DNA of 56,084 nt from positions 1-56,084 of the forward strand of contig DATIGE010000071.1 in NCBI GenBank assembly GCA_035454885.1, in the 5' to 3' direction. Below are positions 1 to 9,000 of this stretch, one piece after another. Positions within the stretch are counted from its first letter, which is position 1; the number at the start of each line of letters is the position of its first letter. The notes beneath the pieces were generated by a model, which saw nothing but the letters and a program-made list of their open reading frames with translations, was not told where the DNA came from and did no database searches. The stretch is from a bacterium (GTDB lineage Bacteria > UBA10199 > JACPAL01 > GCA-016699445). The position numbers were made by a program, and so were the translations under genes.

Positions 1-381
1 GTACTGGCCCGCGTCGCCCACGCACGTCGTCCCGGAGCGGAGGAGCTGTCGGATGCCGTCGTCGAAGCACTGGCGGCGCCCGGCGGGCGTGAGCGACCGC
101 CGGTGGTTCCAGCCCAAGGTGAGCCAGTCGAAGAATTCGAGAGACTCGCCGGAAGCGGTTTTTCCGTCGAAATTCATGAGGTCCAGGTGCGTGTGGGCGT
201 TGACGAGTCCGGGCATCAAGACCGCGTGAGAATAGTCCTCGCGCTCGGCCGAGGGGTATTCGGACAGCAGCTTGGCGGCGGGACCGACATCCACGATCCG
301 GCCGTCTTCAATGACCACGACGCCGTCCGGGATCGGTTTCTGGGAAATGGGCAGGATAAAAGGGGCTCGCAGCGCTCTCAC
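1..381 (-). CDS. Amidohydrolase, N-terminal part (runs off the left edge)
   Basis: Reading the minus strand from a GTG at 381 gives 127 residues that run off the window at base 1. The protein opens with the small beta domain usual for this superfamily (VVIEDGRIVDVGPAA) and reaches the metal-binding motif GLVNAHTHLDL near residues 65-75, followed by an SGTTCVGDAG strand. This is the layout of the cytosine deaminase / SAH deaminase / chlorohydrolase group of metal-dependent amidohydrolases; the substrate cannot be told from this part. GTG is the only plausible start, because an in-frame TAA lies eight codons upstream. No clear ribosome-binding site is visible. Confidence 0.85.
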   Translation of the reverse strand, partial: MRALRAPFILPISQKPIPDGVVVIEDGRIVDVGPAAKLLSEYPSAEREDYSHAVLMPGLVNAHTHLDLMNFDGKTASGESLEFFDWLTLGWNHRRSLTPAGRRQCFDDGIRQLLRSGTTCVGDAGQY

Positions 382-533
382 GTTGGGAGACTTTTTATCT
401 TAGGTGCGATGGAAAGACAATCGGCATTAAGACCCTCAGGCAAGGGACACACTTTATGACCTTGGTTCCTATTATGGGCCCATAAAAGCCATTTCTGCTC
501 TAATTATTTCAATAAGTTAGATCTCAGCATCGC

Positions 534-549
534 TGGCATCACGATTGCT
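534..549 (+). promoter_or_regulatory. Sigma-54-type promoter (TGGCA-N6-TTGCT)
   Basis: TGGCATCACGATTGCT has the invariant GG and GC separated by exactly 10 bases, as in the -24/-12 sigma-54 consensus. It faces right, and the expected start of transcription is near 560. The only thing between it and the strong terminator at 604-637 is about 45 bases of non-coding DNA, so it may drive a small RNA. An NtrC-family activator is encoded at 15845-17281. No activator site was identified. Confidence 0.5.
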
Positions 550-559
550 ATTCCTTAGG

Positions 560-637
560 GTACAAACCAATCCTCGGGGCGAGTGATCGTCTCGTGGGCT
601 CAGGGAGGGCGGGGGACGCCCCGCCCTCCTTTTTTTC
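560..637 (+). ncRNA. Candidate small RNA, sigma-54 driven, about 75-80 nt
   Basis: The segment lies between the sigma-54-like promoter and an intrinsic terminator on the same strand, with no reading frame of note and no other + strand gene upstream to need that terminator. The alternative is a leader of the operon at 727 that ends early in most transcripts (attenuation). The RNA matches no family I recognise. The call rests on architecture alone. Confidence 0.3.
604..637 (+). terminator. Intrinsic terminator, 11-bp GC stem plus T tract
   Basis: GGAGGGCGGGG at 604-614 pairs perfectly with CCCCGCCCTCC at 619-629 across a 4-base loop (GACG) and is followed by seven to eight T residues. It is oriented for + strand transcription. 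Its stem sequence resembles the arms of the palindrome inside pabB at 21494-21571. Confidence 0.85.
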
Positions 638-644
638 CCCCCAC

Positions 645-669
645 ACAACTTTTTCCGTGCACCGACGAT
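645..669 (+). promoter_or_regulatory. Shared ECF-like promoter, site A (operon 727-3463)
   Basis: ACAAC at 645-649, then 16 bases, then CGAT at 666-669. From CAACTTTT onward it matches site B at 37585 closely. The start codon of the first operon gene is 61 bases after the C of CGAT, leaving room for a normal leader with a strong Shine-Dalgarno. It sits just after the terminator at 604-637, so it gives the operon its own start. Confidence 0.6.
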
Positions 670-726
670 GATAACGGTGAGCCCACGCGTCATTCCCTCG
701 AGGAACGTCCGTAAAGGAGGTTCCTC

Positions 727-1248
727 ATGATCGTTTCCTTTCCCCTAGGCGCCAGCGTCTTCATCCCTATGTCTCTGGCCTATGCCAGGAATCTGGCCTA
801 TGAGGCGGCCGTATTTTGCCTCAATCGGTCCAACGCGCCGGACTTCGAAAACAGGCTGGAGAGAGCCTGCGGCAATATCTTGCCGCCTCCTTTCTACGCC
901 AAGGTTCTTGAGCAGCTGGTGACAGGATATGGGATCGCCTACCCGGAACGAATCTCCCCGGGGCTCGTGCGCGAGAGGCTGGAGGAGATAATGTGGGACC
1001 ATCCCCACCCCTATCATTCGAAGACGGAGCCCATCGATCCAGATTTCGGCGATTGGAGAATCGAATGGGGCTCCAGCCTGACGATGGCGTCCGAGATTTC
1101 GACCAAGGACAAGGCCCTGAGACTCCTCGCCAAGACCCTTTATCGCCAACTGAGGGCCAATGGCTATGAGCCGAAAGAGCTTGTGACCCTCTCGACGGAG
1201 CTTCTGAATCTGGTGAATTCGGAGATCAAAGAGGGGGGCGGAAAATGA
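727..1248 (+). CDS. Unknown protein, first gene of a three-gene operon
   Basis: 173 residues with no family I recognise. The start is well supported by AAAGGAGG ending six bases before the ATG. The N-terminus (MIVSFPLGASVFIPMSLAYA) is hydrophobic and Ser/Pro-containing but lacks the basic start of a Sec signal; the rest is mixed helical and charged. Its stop overlaps the next start by four bases (ATGA), so it is translated together with the gene at 1245. Promoter site A lies just upstream. The minus strand is also open over this stretch, but that frame has no ribosome-binding site. I infer membership of the dispersed regulon; function unknown. Confidence 0.75.
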   Translation: MIVSFPLGASVFIPMSLAYARNLAYEAAVFCLNRSNAPDFENRLERACGNILPPPFYAKVLEQLVTGYGIAYPERISPGLVRERLEEIMWDHPHPYHSKTEPIDPDFGDWRIEWGSSLTMASEISTKDKALRLLAKTLYRQLRANGYEPKELVTLSTELLNLVNSEIKEGGGK

Positions 1249-2366
1249 CGGCATCTTCCTCTTTAACACCCTCCCTTCTCAGCGCCTTTCAGTTGGGGCT
1301 TCAGGCCCCGGGACTCGGGCCCCTTGTTCCTTTCTCGGCCGCATCCAGGACGCACCCCTTGATCGGCTCCCTTGTGCCTCACGGCGACCAGTTTTTGAAA
1401 ATCGCAGGCGCGATGCAGGAGGAGGCGGAAAAGATGAGGGCCGAGCGAAGGCCGGCTCCGGTTGCCAAGGGTTCTTTGATCCGGCGGCTGTGGAAGTGGG
1501 CGGGGCGCGAGGGCGAAGAGTTCAGGGGCCTCCAAAATTACAAGAGGACGATCAGCGGACTCCCGAGGGCGGTCGGCAAGGCCCCGGAAGACCGGAGGCT
1601 TCAGTGGATCGTATCGGACGCCTGGCGCAACCCGGACGGATTTTCGTCCTTCGCCGTGCTTCAGAGTGGAGGAGAGAGGCAGGTCAAGGAGGTGAGGGTG
1701 TCCCGAATCCGCGAGGCGGTCCGCGTCGGCGTGACCTACGGAGTCGCGGATTTTCAGGTGAGCCAGGAGACGACCGTCGGCCTTCAGCGGGATAGCGACT
1801 TTCAGGGCCTCAGCTTTCGATTGAGACAAAAGGCCTTTGACGATATAGCGCTCCACCTCTTTGGGGGAGCGGCTATCGTCTTTTGCCACTGGCTCGTCGA
1901 CCGTCTCATCGCGGGGCGCGACCAGGCGACCCTTTTAATGGATGGTCTGATCCTTGAGGACGTGGATCGAAGCACCATAGACAGACCATTCCGCCATCCG
2001 ATTCCAGCGGGCGACTGGTCATTCTTTAGAGACGTGGATGTCCGCCGACGGTTCTCCTTGGCTTCGGCCCGGCCGATCCGCGCGGATCGCCTCTTCAGTG
2101 CGACCTACGAGCCCGCCTTTGAATTATTCTACAGTCCGACCGACGCGGGTGCCCACCGATCCGCCGATTTGAGCGTCCACTTCGTGAGGACAAACGCCGG
2201 TCCGCCGTTTCCAGAGCCATTCGTCGATTTTGTTCGGAAGATCGCACAAGAGATCGAGCGTCAGATCCATCACCACGGAGGGGAGGAAGAAATCCTGGCA
2301 ACTCGGGAATTCGTTGAGGATCTCGTTCGCGGGTTGGGTGTCATGCAAGGAGGCCCCTCGAAATGA
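1245..2366 (+). CDS. Unknown protein, second operon gene
   Basis: 373 residues, no recognised domain. The N-terminus MTASSSLTPSLLSAFQLGL is Ser/Thr/Leu-rich and uncharged, much like that of the next gene (MTVSFLTPSFLNAVSSG). Residues about 50-75 form a charged, probably helical segment, and a hydrophobic stretch with AIVFCHWLVDRLI lies near residues 212-226. Near the C-terminus is EIERQIHHHGGEEEILATRE. It overlaps both neighbours by ATGA, the mark of tight translational coupling. The similar N-termini of genes 2 and 3 hint at a common export or targeting signal; this is inference. Confidence 0.75.
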   Translation: MTASSSLTPSLLSAFQLGLQAPGLGPLVPFSAASRTHPLIGSLVPHGDQFLKIAGAMQEEAEKMRAERRPAPVAKGSLIRRLWKWAGREGEEFRGLQNYKRTISGLPRAVGKAPEDRRLQWIVSDAWRNPDGFSSFAVLQSGGERQVKEVRVSRIREAVRVGVTYGVADFQVSQETTVGLQRDSDFQGLSFRLRQKAFDDIALHLFGGAAIVFCHWLVDRLIAGRDQATLLMDGLILEDVDRSTIDRPFRHPIPAGDWSFFRDVDVRRRFSLASARPIRADRLFSATYEPAFELFYSPTDAGAHRSADLSVHFVRTNAGPPFPEPFVDFVRKIAQEIERQIHHHGGEEEILATREFVEDLVRGLGVMQGGPSK

Positions 2367-3463
2367 CCGTCTCTTTTCTCACCCCCTCGTTCTTGAACGC
2401 CGTGTCCTCGGGTAGGGCGGCCATGATGACCGCCGTCTCATCCGGGCCGCCTGCGTGGCTCGGCTCTGCCAACACGCCCGAGGCGGTCATCGAGGTCTAT
2501 CAACGGTACCCAAATATCTGGAAGGACGAGCGCCTTTTCGAACGCAATGACGCGGCCGACCTTGTCAGAAAGATGCAGCTGCAATCCTCCGGAGACGTCG
2601 GCGTTTTCATCGACGCGATTCAAGACCCGAATCATTCCTTTCAACATCAATACGCCGTCTATCGGGGATGGTTCCAAGCCCACAGCATGGCCAAGGTCCC
2701 CTCTCATCTTCAGAACGACGCCGTCCCCAAGTTCTTCCGCTATTTCATCAAGGACATCCTGGCCAGGCTGAGGAAGCGCCACTTCGGCAGGCCGGATTTG
2801 CCGTCTCGGAGCGAGGTCCCCCTCTGGAACACTTGGCCCTCCGACAGAAGGAGCTTGGTCCTTGATTTTCTCAAGCGCTGGGACGGCTTTCCGGAGGAAC
2901 CGCAGCTTGGGAATCCCCATGTCTATTTCTTGGCGCGTACCATTTATCCGGAAGCGTTCCGGGAGGAACCGGTCTCATGGACCCCCTGTCGGGGAGCCAT
3001 GCCCTCCCACTACATTCGCCCGCCCGAGGTTCGCGAGATTCGGGCGGTCCGCCGCCGGGTCACCCTACCTCAGCCCGTTTCCCGCTACCCCGAATACGAA
3101 GCCTCGGAGCCGACCATTTATTTTTGGAGGCTTCAGAAGGAGCTTCGTCTCAATGATCTACAAGACACCCCCTTCCTGAGCAACTTGATGGCCAAGTTAA
3201 AAATTGGGCCGTTAGAGGGGCGACTTCATAATCCTCTTGAGGCGACCTTGATTGATGTTCCGGAGGACCATTCCGCGGTGTCCGCCCTGGTCGAAGGCTG
3301 GGTCAAGATGTGCGTTCAAAAAGACCCTCAAACGCCGCCGGATTTTCCGAATCGGCTCTGCGCGAGGCTCGTCTTCAGAGAGAATCCTGGCCGCGATACG
3401 TATCGGACCATGGCGATTCGCGATTATTTCTATGGGGAAGAGGGACAGAGAGATTCATTCTAA
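2363..3463 (+). CDS. Unknown protein, third operon gene
   Basis: 366 residues, no family recognised. It begins MTVSFLTPSFLNAVSSGRAA, resembling the start of the preceding protein. The body is rich in Arg, Pro and aromatic residues. No signal peptide or transmembrane segment is evident. The start overlaps the previous stop (ATGA), with an AGGAGG-like ribosome site 15 bases upstream. The 3' end overlaps the convergent panC by nine bases. It is probably made together with the two proteins before it and may act with them, but nothing in the sequence gives an activity. Confidence 0.75.
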   Translation: MTVSFLTPSFLNAVSSGRAAMMTAVSSGPPAWLGSANTPEAVIEVYQRYPNIWKDERLFERNDAADLVRKMQLQSSGDVGVFIDAIQDPNHSFQHQYAVYRGWFQAHSMAKVPSHLQNDAVPKFFRYFIKDILARLRKRHFGRPDLPSRSEVPLWNTWPSDRRSLVLDFLKRWDGFPEEPQLGNPHVYFLARTIYPEAFREEPVSWTPCRGAMPSHYIRPPEVREIRAVRRRVTLPQPVSRYPEYEASEPTIYFWRLQKELRLNDLQDTPFLSNLMAKLKIGPLEGRLHNPLEATLIDVPEDHSAVSALVEGWVKMCVQKDPQTPPDFPNRLCARLVFRENPGRDTYRTMAIRDYFYGEEGQRDSF

Positions 3464-4300
3464 GAGGCAATTATCGATGAGCCTGACTCCTTCCACGATT
3501 GCGGCGACCGCGACGAGGGACGGACGGTCGAGGATCAAAAGATCTTCCAGCGTCTCGGCATCGACGACCGCAACGTAGTCCACTTTTATCTGAGGATCAC
3601 GTGAGACCTCTTTAAGGACGGCGTCCCGTAACTTTTTTGCGGTTCTCTCTCCGGCCGAAAAGAGGGAAGAGGCTTTTTCCAATGAACGAGAGAGGGCCAG
3701 GGCCTTCTTCCGTCCTTCGGGCGAGAGGCGGGCGTTCCTCGAGCTCATCGCGAGCCCACCCTTTTCGTGGACCGTCGGATGGCGGACGATCTCCACGCCC
3801 ATTTTCTGCTCCTCCACCATCTCCTCGATCACGCGGACCTGCTGGTAGTCCTTCATCCCGAAGACGGCGGCTTGGGGTTTGACGATTCGCAAGAGACGGG
3901 AGACGACGGCGACGACGCCGTCGAAGTGCCCGGGGCGCGAGGCCCCTTCCAGACGCATCGCGACTTCTGGAACCGGGACCTCCGCCGAGTCGTCCTCGGC
4001 CGGGTAGATCTCGGCATCGGCCGGTGCGAAGACGGCGTCCACGCCCTCCGCCTCGCATTGTTTGAGATCGCCCTCCAGATTCCGAGCGTACTTGCGGAAA
4101 TCCTCGGGGTCGTTGAACTGGCGGGGATTGACGTAGATGCTGACGACAACGACGTCCCCATGCCGACGCGCCTCGCGGAAGAGGGCGCGGTGGCCCTCGT
4201 GCAGGGCGCCCATCGTGGGGACGAAGGCGATCTTCCGGCCGGCCAGGCGGGCCGTTTCCGAGAAGGCCGCCATGTCCCTGGCTGTGCGCAGGATCATCAT
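3455..4300 (-). CDS. panC: Pantothenate synthetase (pantoate-beta-alanine ligase)
   Basis: Makes pantothenate from pantoate, beta-alanine and ATP, the last step of vitamin B5 synthesis, in the cytoplasm. The 281-residue product has the usual family length. It shows the nucleotidyl-transferase motif PTMGALHEGH near residues 28-37, the YVNPRQF and GMKDYQQ pantoate/ATP-site stretches, and AMSSRNARLSPE as the KMSKS-like loop. The frame stays open upstream to 4378, but family length places the start at the ATG at 4300, or the second ATG at 4297. Its partner panB lies on the same strand about 0.8 kb upstream (5056-5886), separated by an opposite-strand toxin-antitoxin pair, so the two pan genes are probably not one transcript. 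Confidence 0.95.
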   Translation of the reverse strand: MMILRTARDMAAFSETARLAGRKIAFVPTMGALHEGHRALFREARRHGDVVVVSIYVNPRQFNDPEDFRKYARNLEGDLKQCEAEGVDAVFAPADAEIYPAEDDSAEVPVPEVAMRLEGASRPGHFDGVVAVVSRLLRIVKPQAAVFGMKDYQQVRVIEEMVEEQKMGVEIVRHPTVHEKGGLAMSSRNARLSPEGRKKALALSRSLEKASSLFSAGERTAKKLRDAVLKEVSRDPQIKVDYVAVVDAETLEDLLILDRPSLVAVAAIVEGVRLIDNCLLE

Positions 4301-4365
4301 GTTTTCGCAGTGAAAAACAATCCGGCCCCCGAAGCAACGGTTTCTTTGCCGGTCCAAGAAAGATA

Positions 4366-4408
4366 TTGATAGAGTCACTATAATAGTCTATATGATATGC
4401 AGGAGGTG
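4366..4408 (+). promoter_or_regulatory. vapBC promoter and operator-like palindrome
   Basis: An A+T-rich patch in GC-rich surroundings. TTGATA at 4366-4371 and TATGAT at 4391-4396 (19-base spacing), or TATAAT at 4379-4384, could serve as promoter elements. ATAGTCTAT at 4383-4391 is a 4-1-4 palindrome between and over these boxes, placed as expected for repression by the antitoxin. AGGAGGTGA at 4401-4409 is a strong ribosome-binding site for the ATG at 4414. Confidence 0.5.
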
Positions 4409-4413
4409 ATGCC

Positions 4414-4713
4414 ATGGAATCCGCAGTGACCGCCTTGGAGATGCGTAAGAAATTCGGGAGCATTCTGGACCGGGTCGTCAAAAAAGGCGAGCATGTGACG
4501 ATCATGCGGGGTCATCTCGCACTGGCCGTCCTGATTCCGGTGAAGGAGCACGAAAAGCAGTGCTTGGATAAAGAACGTCTGAGGACGGTCGGTGAGGTTC
4601 TGGCGGAGGTGGACGCCTGGAAGAAAGCCAATCCTTCGAAGGCGAGACGATTGGCCAAGGGTGACGCCGCCGAGGACGTCCGGAAGATGAGGGACGCCCG
4701 ATGGTCGTCGTAG
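4414..4713 (+). CDS. Phd/YefM-type antitoxin of a VapBC-like pair
   Basis: 99 residues. The N-terminal half (TALEMRKKFGSILDRVVKKGEHVTIMRGHLALAVLIP is the region; key pieces are the RKKFGSIL helix and the VTIMR strand) is the Phd/YefM DNA-binding fold. The C-terminal half is charged and probably disordered until it wraps around the toxin. It precedes and overlaps the toxin gene by 13 bases, the standard order. An operator-like palindrome lies upstream. It should neutralise the PIN toxin and repress its own operon. Confidence 0.8.
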   Translation: MESAVTALEMRKKFGSILDRVVKKGEHVTIMRGHLALAVLIPVKEHEKQCLDKERLRTVGEVLAEVDAWKKANPSKARRLAKGDAAEDVRKMRDARWSS

Positions 4714-5096
4714 ACACGTCGGTCGCCATTAAGTGGTTCTTCGGCGAGGCGGACTCATCGCAGGCGAGGTCTCTCTTAAAGAGTGAAGCGATCGGGGCCC
4801 CGGATCTCCTTTATTATGAATTCGCCAACTACCTCTCGATGAAGGATTTCGTGACCTCGGAAGAAGCGCGAGATTTTGTCGACCGACTTTACGCCTTGCC
4901 CTTGCAGGTCTTTCTTTTGCCGCAAAAGGCTTTCCGCCGTGCGGTCGAATTGGCCAAACGCTTTGGTTTGACCGCCTATGATGCGAGCTTCGTGGCCCTG
5001 GCCGAGGCTTTGGGGGCGGATTTTGTGACGGCGGACGCCAAACTTGTCCGAAAACTCAAGTCGCTTTCTTTCGTGAAGCCGCTTCCTGCCTCTTGA
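4701..5096 (+). CDS. VapC-type PIN-domain toxin ribonuclease
   Basis: 131 residues, full length for a PIN toxin. Acidic metal-site residues are visible: VVVDTSVAIKWF at residues 2-13 (D5), an acidic residue in LLYYEFANY (E about 40), and LTAYDASFVALAEALGADFVTAD at about 93-115, which carries the last two conserved Asp positions. Such toxins cleave RNA, often tRNA, using Mg2+; the target here is unknown. The 3' end overlaps the convergent panB by 41 bases, suggesting that the cassette landed tightly between panC and panB. Confidence 0.85.
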   Translation: MVVVDTSVAIKWFFGEADSSQARSLLKSEAIGAPDLLYYEFANYLSMKDFVTSEEARDFVDRLYALPLQVFLLPQKAFRRAVELAKRFGLTAYDASFVALAEALGADFVTADAKLVRKLKSLSFVKPLPAS

Positions 5097-5886
5097 AGCT
5101 GTGTCCTTCGTCCGGAAAAAGGCCCTTCTTCACCTCGTTCACGTAGGTCCGCACGGCCTTGGGGACGGTCTTGCCGAGATCGGCGTATTTTTTGAGGAAC
5201 CGCGGGTTGAAATCGGGGTTCATCCCGAGCAGGTCGTAAAGGACGAGGACCTGGCCGTCGCAATGAGGTCCTGAGGCGATGCCGATCGTCGGGACCTTGA
5301 GCGCCGCCGTGATCTTCTCCGCGAGCTCCATCGGAATCCCTTCCAGGACGATCGACCAGACGCCGGCCTCTTGGAGGGCCTTGGCCTGCTTCAAGAGATG
5401 CTTCTCCTCCTCCGCGCCCTTGCCCTGGATCTTGAAGCCGCCGTAGCGGTGGATCTTTTGAGGCTCGAGACCGATGTGGCCCATGACCGGGATGCCGACG
5501 CGGCTCATCCGGTAGACGAGCTCGGTCACCTCCTCGCCGCCTTCCACCTTCACCGATTGCGCCTTGCCCTTCTTGAGGATCTGCCCCGCGGCCTTCAGCG
5601 CCGAGCCGAACTCGGCCTGGTAGCTCATGAAGGGCATGTCGGTAACGAGCAGCGGATGCGTCAGCCCCCGCGCGACCGCGGCCGAGTGGTAGATCATGTC
5701 GTCCACGGTGACGGGGAGGGTCGAGTCGTGGCCTTGGATGACCATCCCGAGCGAATCGCCAATCAGGACGACGTCGACCGCCTCGTCCACGAGTCTCGCG
5801 AACGAGGCGTCGTAGCAGGTGACCATGGCGATCTTCTCGCCGGAGGCCTTCATTTTCTGGATCTTCGGGATCGTAAGCTGGGTCAC
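5056..5886 (-). CDS. panB: 3-methyl-2-oxobutanoate hydroxymethyltransferase
   Basis: Makes ketopantoate from 2-oxoisovalerate and methylene-tetrahydrofolate, the first committed step to pantothenate. The 276-residue protein has the usual length and motifs: MVTCYDASFARLVDEA, the metal-site loop LIGDSLGMVIQGHDSTLPVT, TDMPFMSYQ, and GHIGLEPQ. The start is GTG at 5886 and gives the family-typical N-terminus (LTIPKIQKMK). The C-terminal tail is Lys/Arg-rich and overlaps the end of the opposing vapC gene. Confidence 0.95.
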   Translation of the reverse strand: MTQLTIPKIQKMKASGEKIAMVTCYDASFARLVDEAVDVVLIGDSLGMVIQGHDSTLPVTVDDMIYHSAAVARGLTHPLLVTDMPFMSYQAEFGSALKAAGQILKKGKAQSVKVEGGEEVTELVYRMSRVGIPVMGHIGLEPQKIHRYGGFKIQGKGAEEEKHLLKQAKALQEAGVWSIVLEGIPMELAEKITAALKVPTIGIASGPHCDGQVLVLYDLLGMNPDFNPRFLKKYADLGKTVPKAVRTYVNEVKKGLFPDEGHSFKRQEAASRKKAT

Positions 5887-5922
5887 CGCGGCATCCTATT
5901 CCGTGAGGGGTGAATTTCAATT

Positions 5923-5939
5923 CTTATCATAATGATAAG
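5923..5939. promoter_or_regulatory. 17-bp palindrome in the panB / protease divergent region
   Basis: CTTATCATAATGATAAG is an 8-1-8 palindrome, followed by GGATTATCC and a further TTGATAAG. The repeated GATAA/TTATC pattern looks like a Fur-type operator. A related AT-rich motif (ATCATAATGAT) occurs at 54042-54052. It lies between the start of panB and the protease at 6092 and could affect either. The rest of the 205-base gap is AT-rich with no other clear signal. Confidence 0.4.
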
Positions 5940-6091
5940 GATTATCCTTTTGATAAGTAGATCGGGGTTCCCGACAACACGGATCCAACGCATAGTTTCA
6001 ATAAATTTGAGTTAAATCAACTGATTACCTTACATCCGCCGGAGTCGTTGCGAATTTCTATCGGCATGAGAGTTGCAGATTTCATCTCAAA

Positions 6092-9000
6092 ATGGATCAA
6101 CCGCCCTTGGGGAGATGCCGCCCGGCCAAGCTTCTTTTCTGCCTTTGTGCCCTCCTGTTTTCGCTGGCTGGGGCCGCGGCGTTTGCGGCGAAACTGGGCG
6201 GGGGGATTTCCGCCTGGGGTTGGGCCACGGGGATCGTGAAAAGGGCCCAGCAGATCTTGAGTGTCGCCCCCACGGTTGTCCAGACGGCGGTGGCCGTGGC
6301 GGCGACCGGCTGCCCCGTTCCCAAGGACCAAGACTCGGACGGCGACGCCATCCCCGATTGCTGGGAGATCCTGCCGATCGATATCAACGGAGACGGGACG
6401 ACGGACCTCGATCTTCGGCCTTACGGCGTGAATCCGTTCCACAAGGATCTCTTTGTGGAGGTGGATTACATGTCAAAGAACAAGCCGCCCGAAGGTTCAC
6501 TAGAGGATGTGATCCGGGCATTCAGAAATGCCCCTGTGCCCAATCCCGATCAGGTGAAAGGCGTCAAGCTTCTTTTGAGCCCTGACGGCGCAAAGCCGGC
6601 GGAGTATCTGGACGAGGCGGTTCCGGACATCGCGGAAATCTATTTTTCCGACCGCCCGGCAGGTGTCGATTTTGATTTCTGGGATTTAAAGTGGGGCTAT
6701 CAAAAAAACGTTTGCGGGGTGAGAGTTACAGACGGGCATTTTGGAAGTATGACGGTACGGCAGGATTCAAATTGCTATTGGATCGATAAAGCCAGAGCGG
6801 AAGTCTTTCGTTACGCGCTTTTTGCCAATGCCTTCGCAGAAGGGATTAGCGAGGACTGCGATGGCGACAAGACGTGCGATAGCGGAATAGCAGAAATAGG
6901 AGGGAATGACCTTCTCGTCACCGAGGGGCTCTGGGAGGAGCGCAATCAGGTCATCAGAAGGCAGGAAGAAGCGGATACTTTCATGCACGAATTGGGGCAT
7001 ACGTTGAACCTCGATCACGGAGGACGAGACGAGATCAATTTCAAGCCGAACTATTTTAGCCTGATGAACTATGCGTATCTGTACTCCGACTTTCTTCCGA
7101 ACCGCCCGCTGACCTATTCCTCGGAGCCGCTGACGGGCGTTGATGAAGACTCGCTGGATGAAACCGTTCTTTTTGAGATTCCCAAAGATTGGAGCATGAT
7201 TTTCAGTTTTGAAAGAGAGGACGGAACTCCTGATTTTGCGATGATAAAAAAATCCGGCAAGTTGCAGATCGATTGGAATGTTGACGGCGAGACGGGAGAA
7301 TTGAAGCAGTTCCGATCAAATATAAACGCATGGCCCAAGCGCGACTGTTCTGGAAAGATCGTCGGCGTCAACGATGGAGGAGGGCCTCTTCTCCTAGCCT
7401 ACAATGATTGGTTGAATCTCGATTATGGGAAAGGGGATTCGGAGAGTTGGGAATTTGCTTCTCCGTCCGGCATAGCGGATCAAGTCAGCAAACTCCCTAG
7501 AGAACTCGACGAGCAGGAGGTAAAAAGTTTCGCTCAATCACTCGACTTTGACGATGACCACATCCCCAACCGGAATGACAACTGCCCGGGCGTTTCGAAT
7601 CCTGACCAAGCCGATGCGGATGGAGATGGCGTCGGTGACGTCTGCCCGCCGAACTATCCCGTCGACCCGCCCATGGCCCTCCTAGCCATCGCGATCCGCG
7701 ACTCGACGGAAACCCCGGGACCGATCCCGACCGAACGGGAGACGTTGGTCCGCTCGCCGACGGGCGCCGTCAGTCTTCCGGCTCCGCCCCGGCCTCTGAC
7801 GACGGGAGACTCCTTCACGTACTACGTCGAGGTGGTCAATCAGAGCGATTTCCCGGCGCAGGGCGTGACCGTGGTGGACGTCCTGCCGACGCAGGTCAGG
7901 GTCAATGCGCTGTCCGAGGTCAGGGTCGATGCGGCCAACAACTCCACCCCCGTCACCCACGGAACCGATGTCCCGTGGGTGCAGAAGGATTCGATGCTGA
8001 GCTGGAACGTCGGGATGCTGGCCCCCAAGGAGAAGGCGATCCTGAACATCGATGTGACGATCAACGAGGAGTCGCAGCTTCGGACCAAGAGTACGACAAC
8101 GGATTATGCCCAGGCCCAGGCGAGACTGAAGGCCGAGGCCGCCAAGTATCAGGCCACGTATCCAAAGGATTTTGAAACCCGCGAAACAATAGAACCTAAA
8201 CTTCAGAGGATAGAGAGTGTGACTCCCTCCTTTCAAACTCCTCCTCCTGAATTGGACAACCGTGCTGTTTTGCCCATACCCCCCGTACCCATAGAAGATT
8301 CTTTTCCCATCGAAAACAGGGCCAGGGTCACCTCGTGTTGCCGGCTCCTGGGTCCCAATGAGATCGTCCAACAAGGTTTGCATGCGTACGCGCTCATCCA
8401 AGCGGCCCTGACGAAGACCGTGATGCGGAACCAGGCGGATCTGGAGGTCACTCAGAGCGCGTCGGCCTTCGAGATCCTGGCGGGAAATCCGGTGACCTAC
8501 ACCATCAAAGTCAAGAACAACGGCTCGGCGCCGGTCAAAAGCCTCTCACTCGCCGATACCTTATTCGATCACTCCGGAGTTGCCCTTCAGGCCGTTGACG
8601 TCAAGCAAGAGAGGGTGGAGGCCAGCCAAGGCTACGTCAAGAATGTGGCCACGGGCCGATGGAATTGGAATATAGGGACCTTGAATAGCGGCGCAGAGGC
8701 GACGCTGCGGCTTACGGTCTCTCTCTATAATAAGACATGGTTTACAAACAGCGTCGTCATTTCCACCACTTTTCCCGATCCCAATCCAAACAACAACACC
8801 GCCTCGGTCGACACCAAGGTCACGCCTTCGGCGGATCTAGCGATCTCACTGATCGTTTCGCCGGATCCCGTGACGGTCGGAGGGGTCGTCACCTACAAGA
8901 TGAGCGTCTGGAATAATGGACCGAATCGCGCCACGGGTGCCTATGTTTTAGCCTATCCCCCCTCCGAGATGCGGCAAGATCCACCGACCCAGGCCGGCTG

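Noticed and set aside
103-459. Rightward gene at the left edge
   Set aside because: It is antisense to the amidohydrolase, whose HTHLD motif is clear on the minus strand.
604-637. Treating the terminator as the end of the amidohydrolase gene
   Set aside because: That gene runs leftward away from it, and the T tract faces right.
745-1889. Minus-strand genes opposite the unknown operon
   Set aside because: The + frames have a strong ribosome-binding site, a promoter and ATGA couplings; the minus frames have none.
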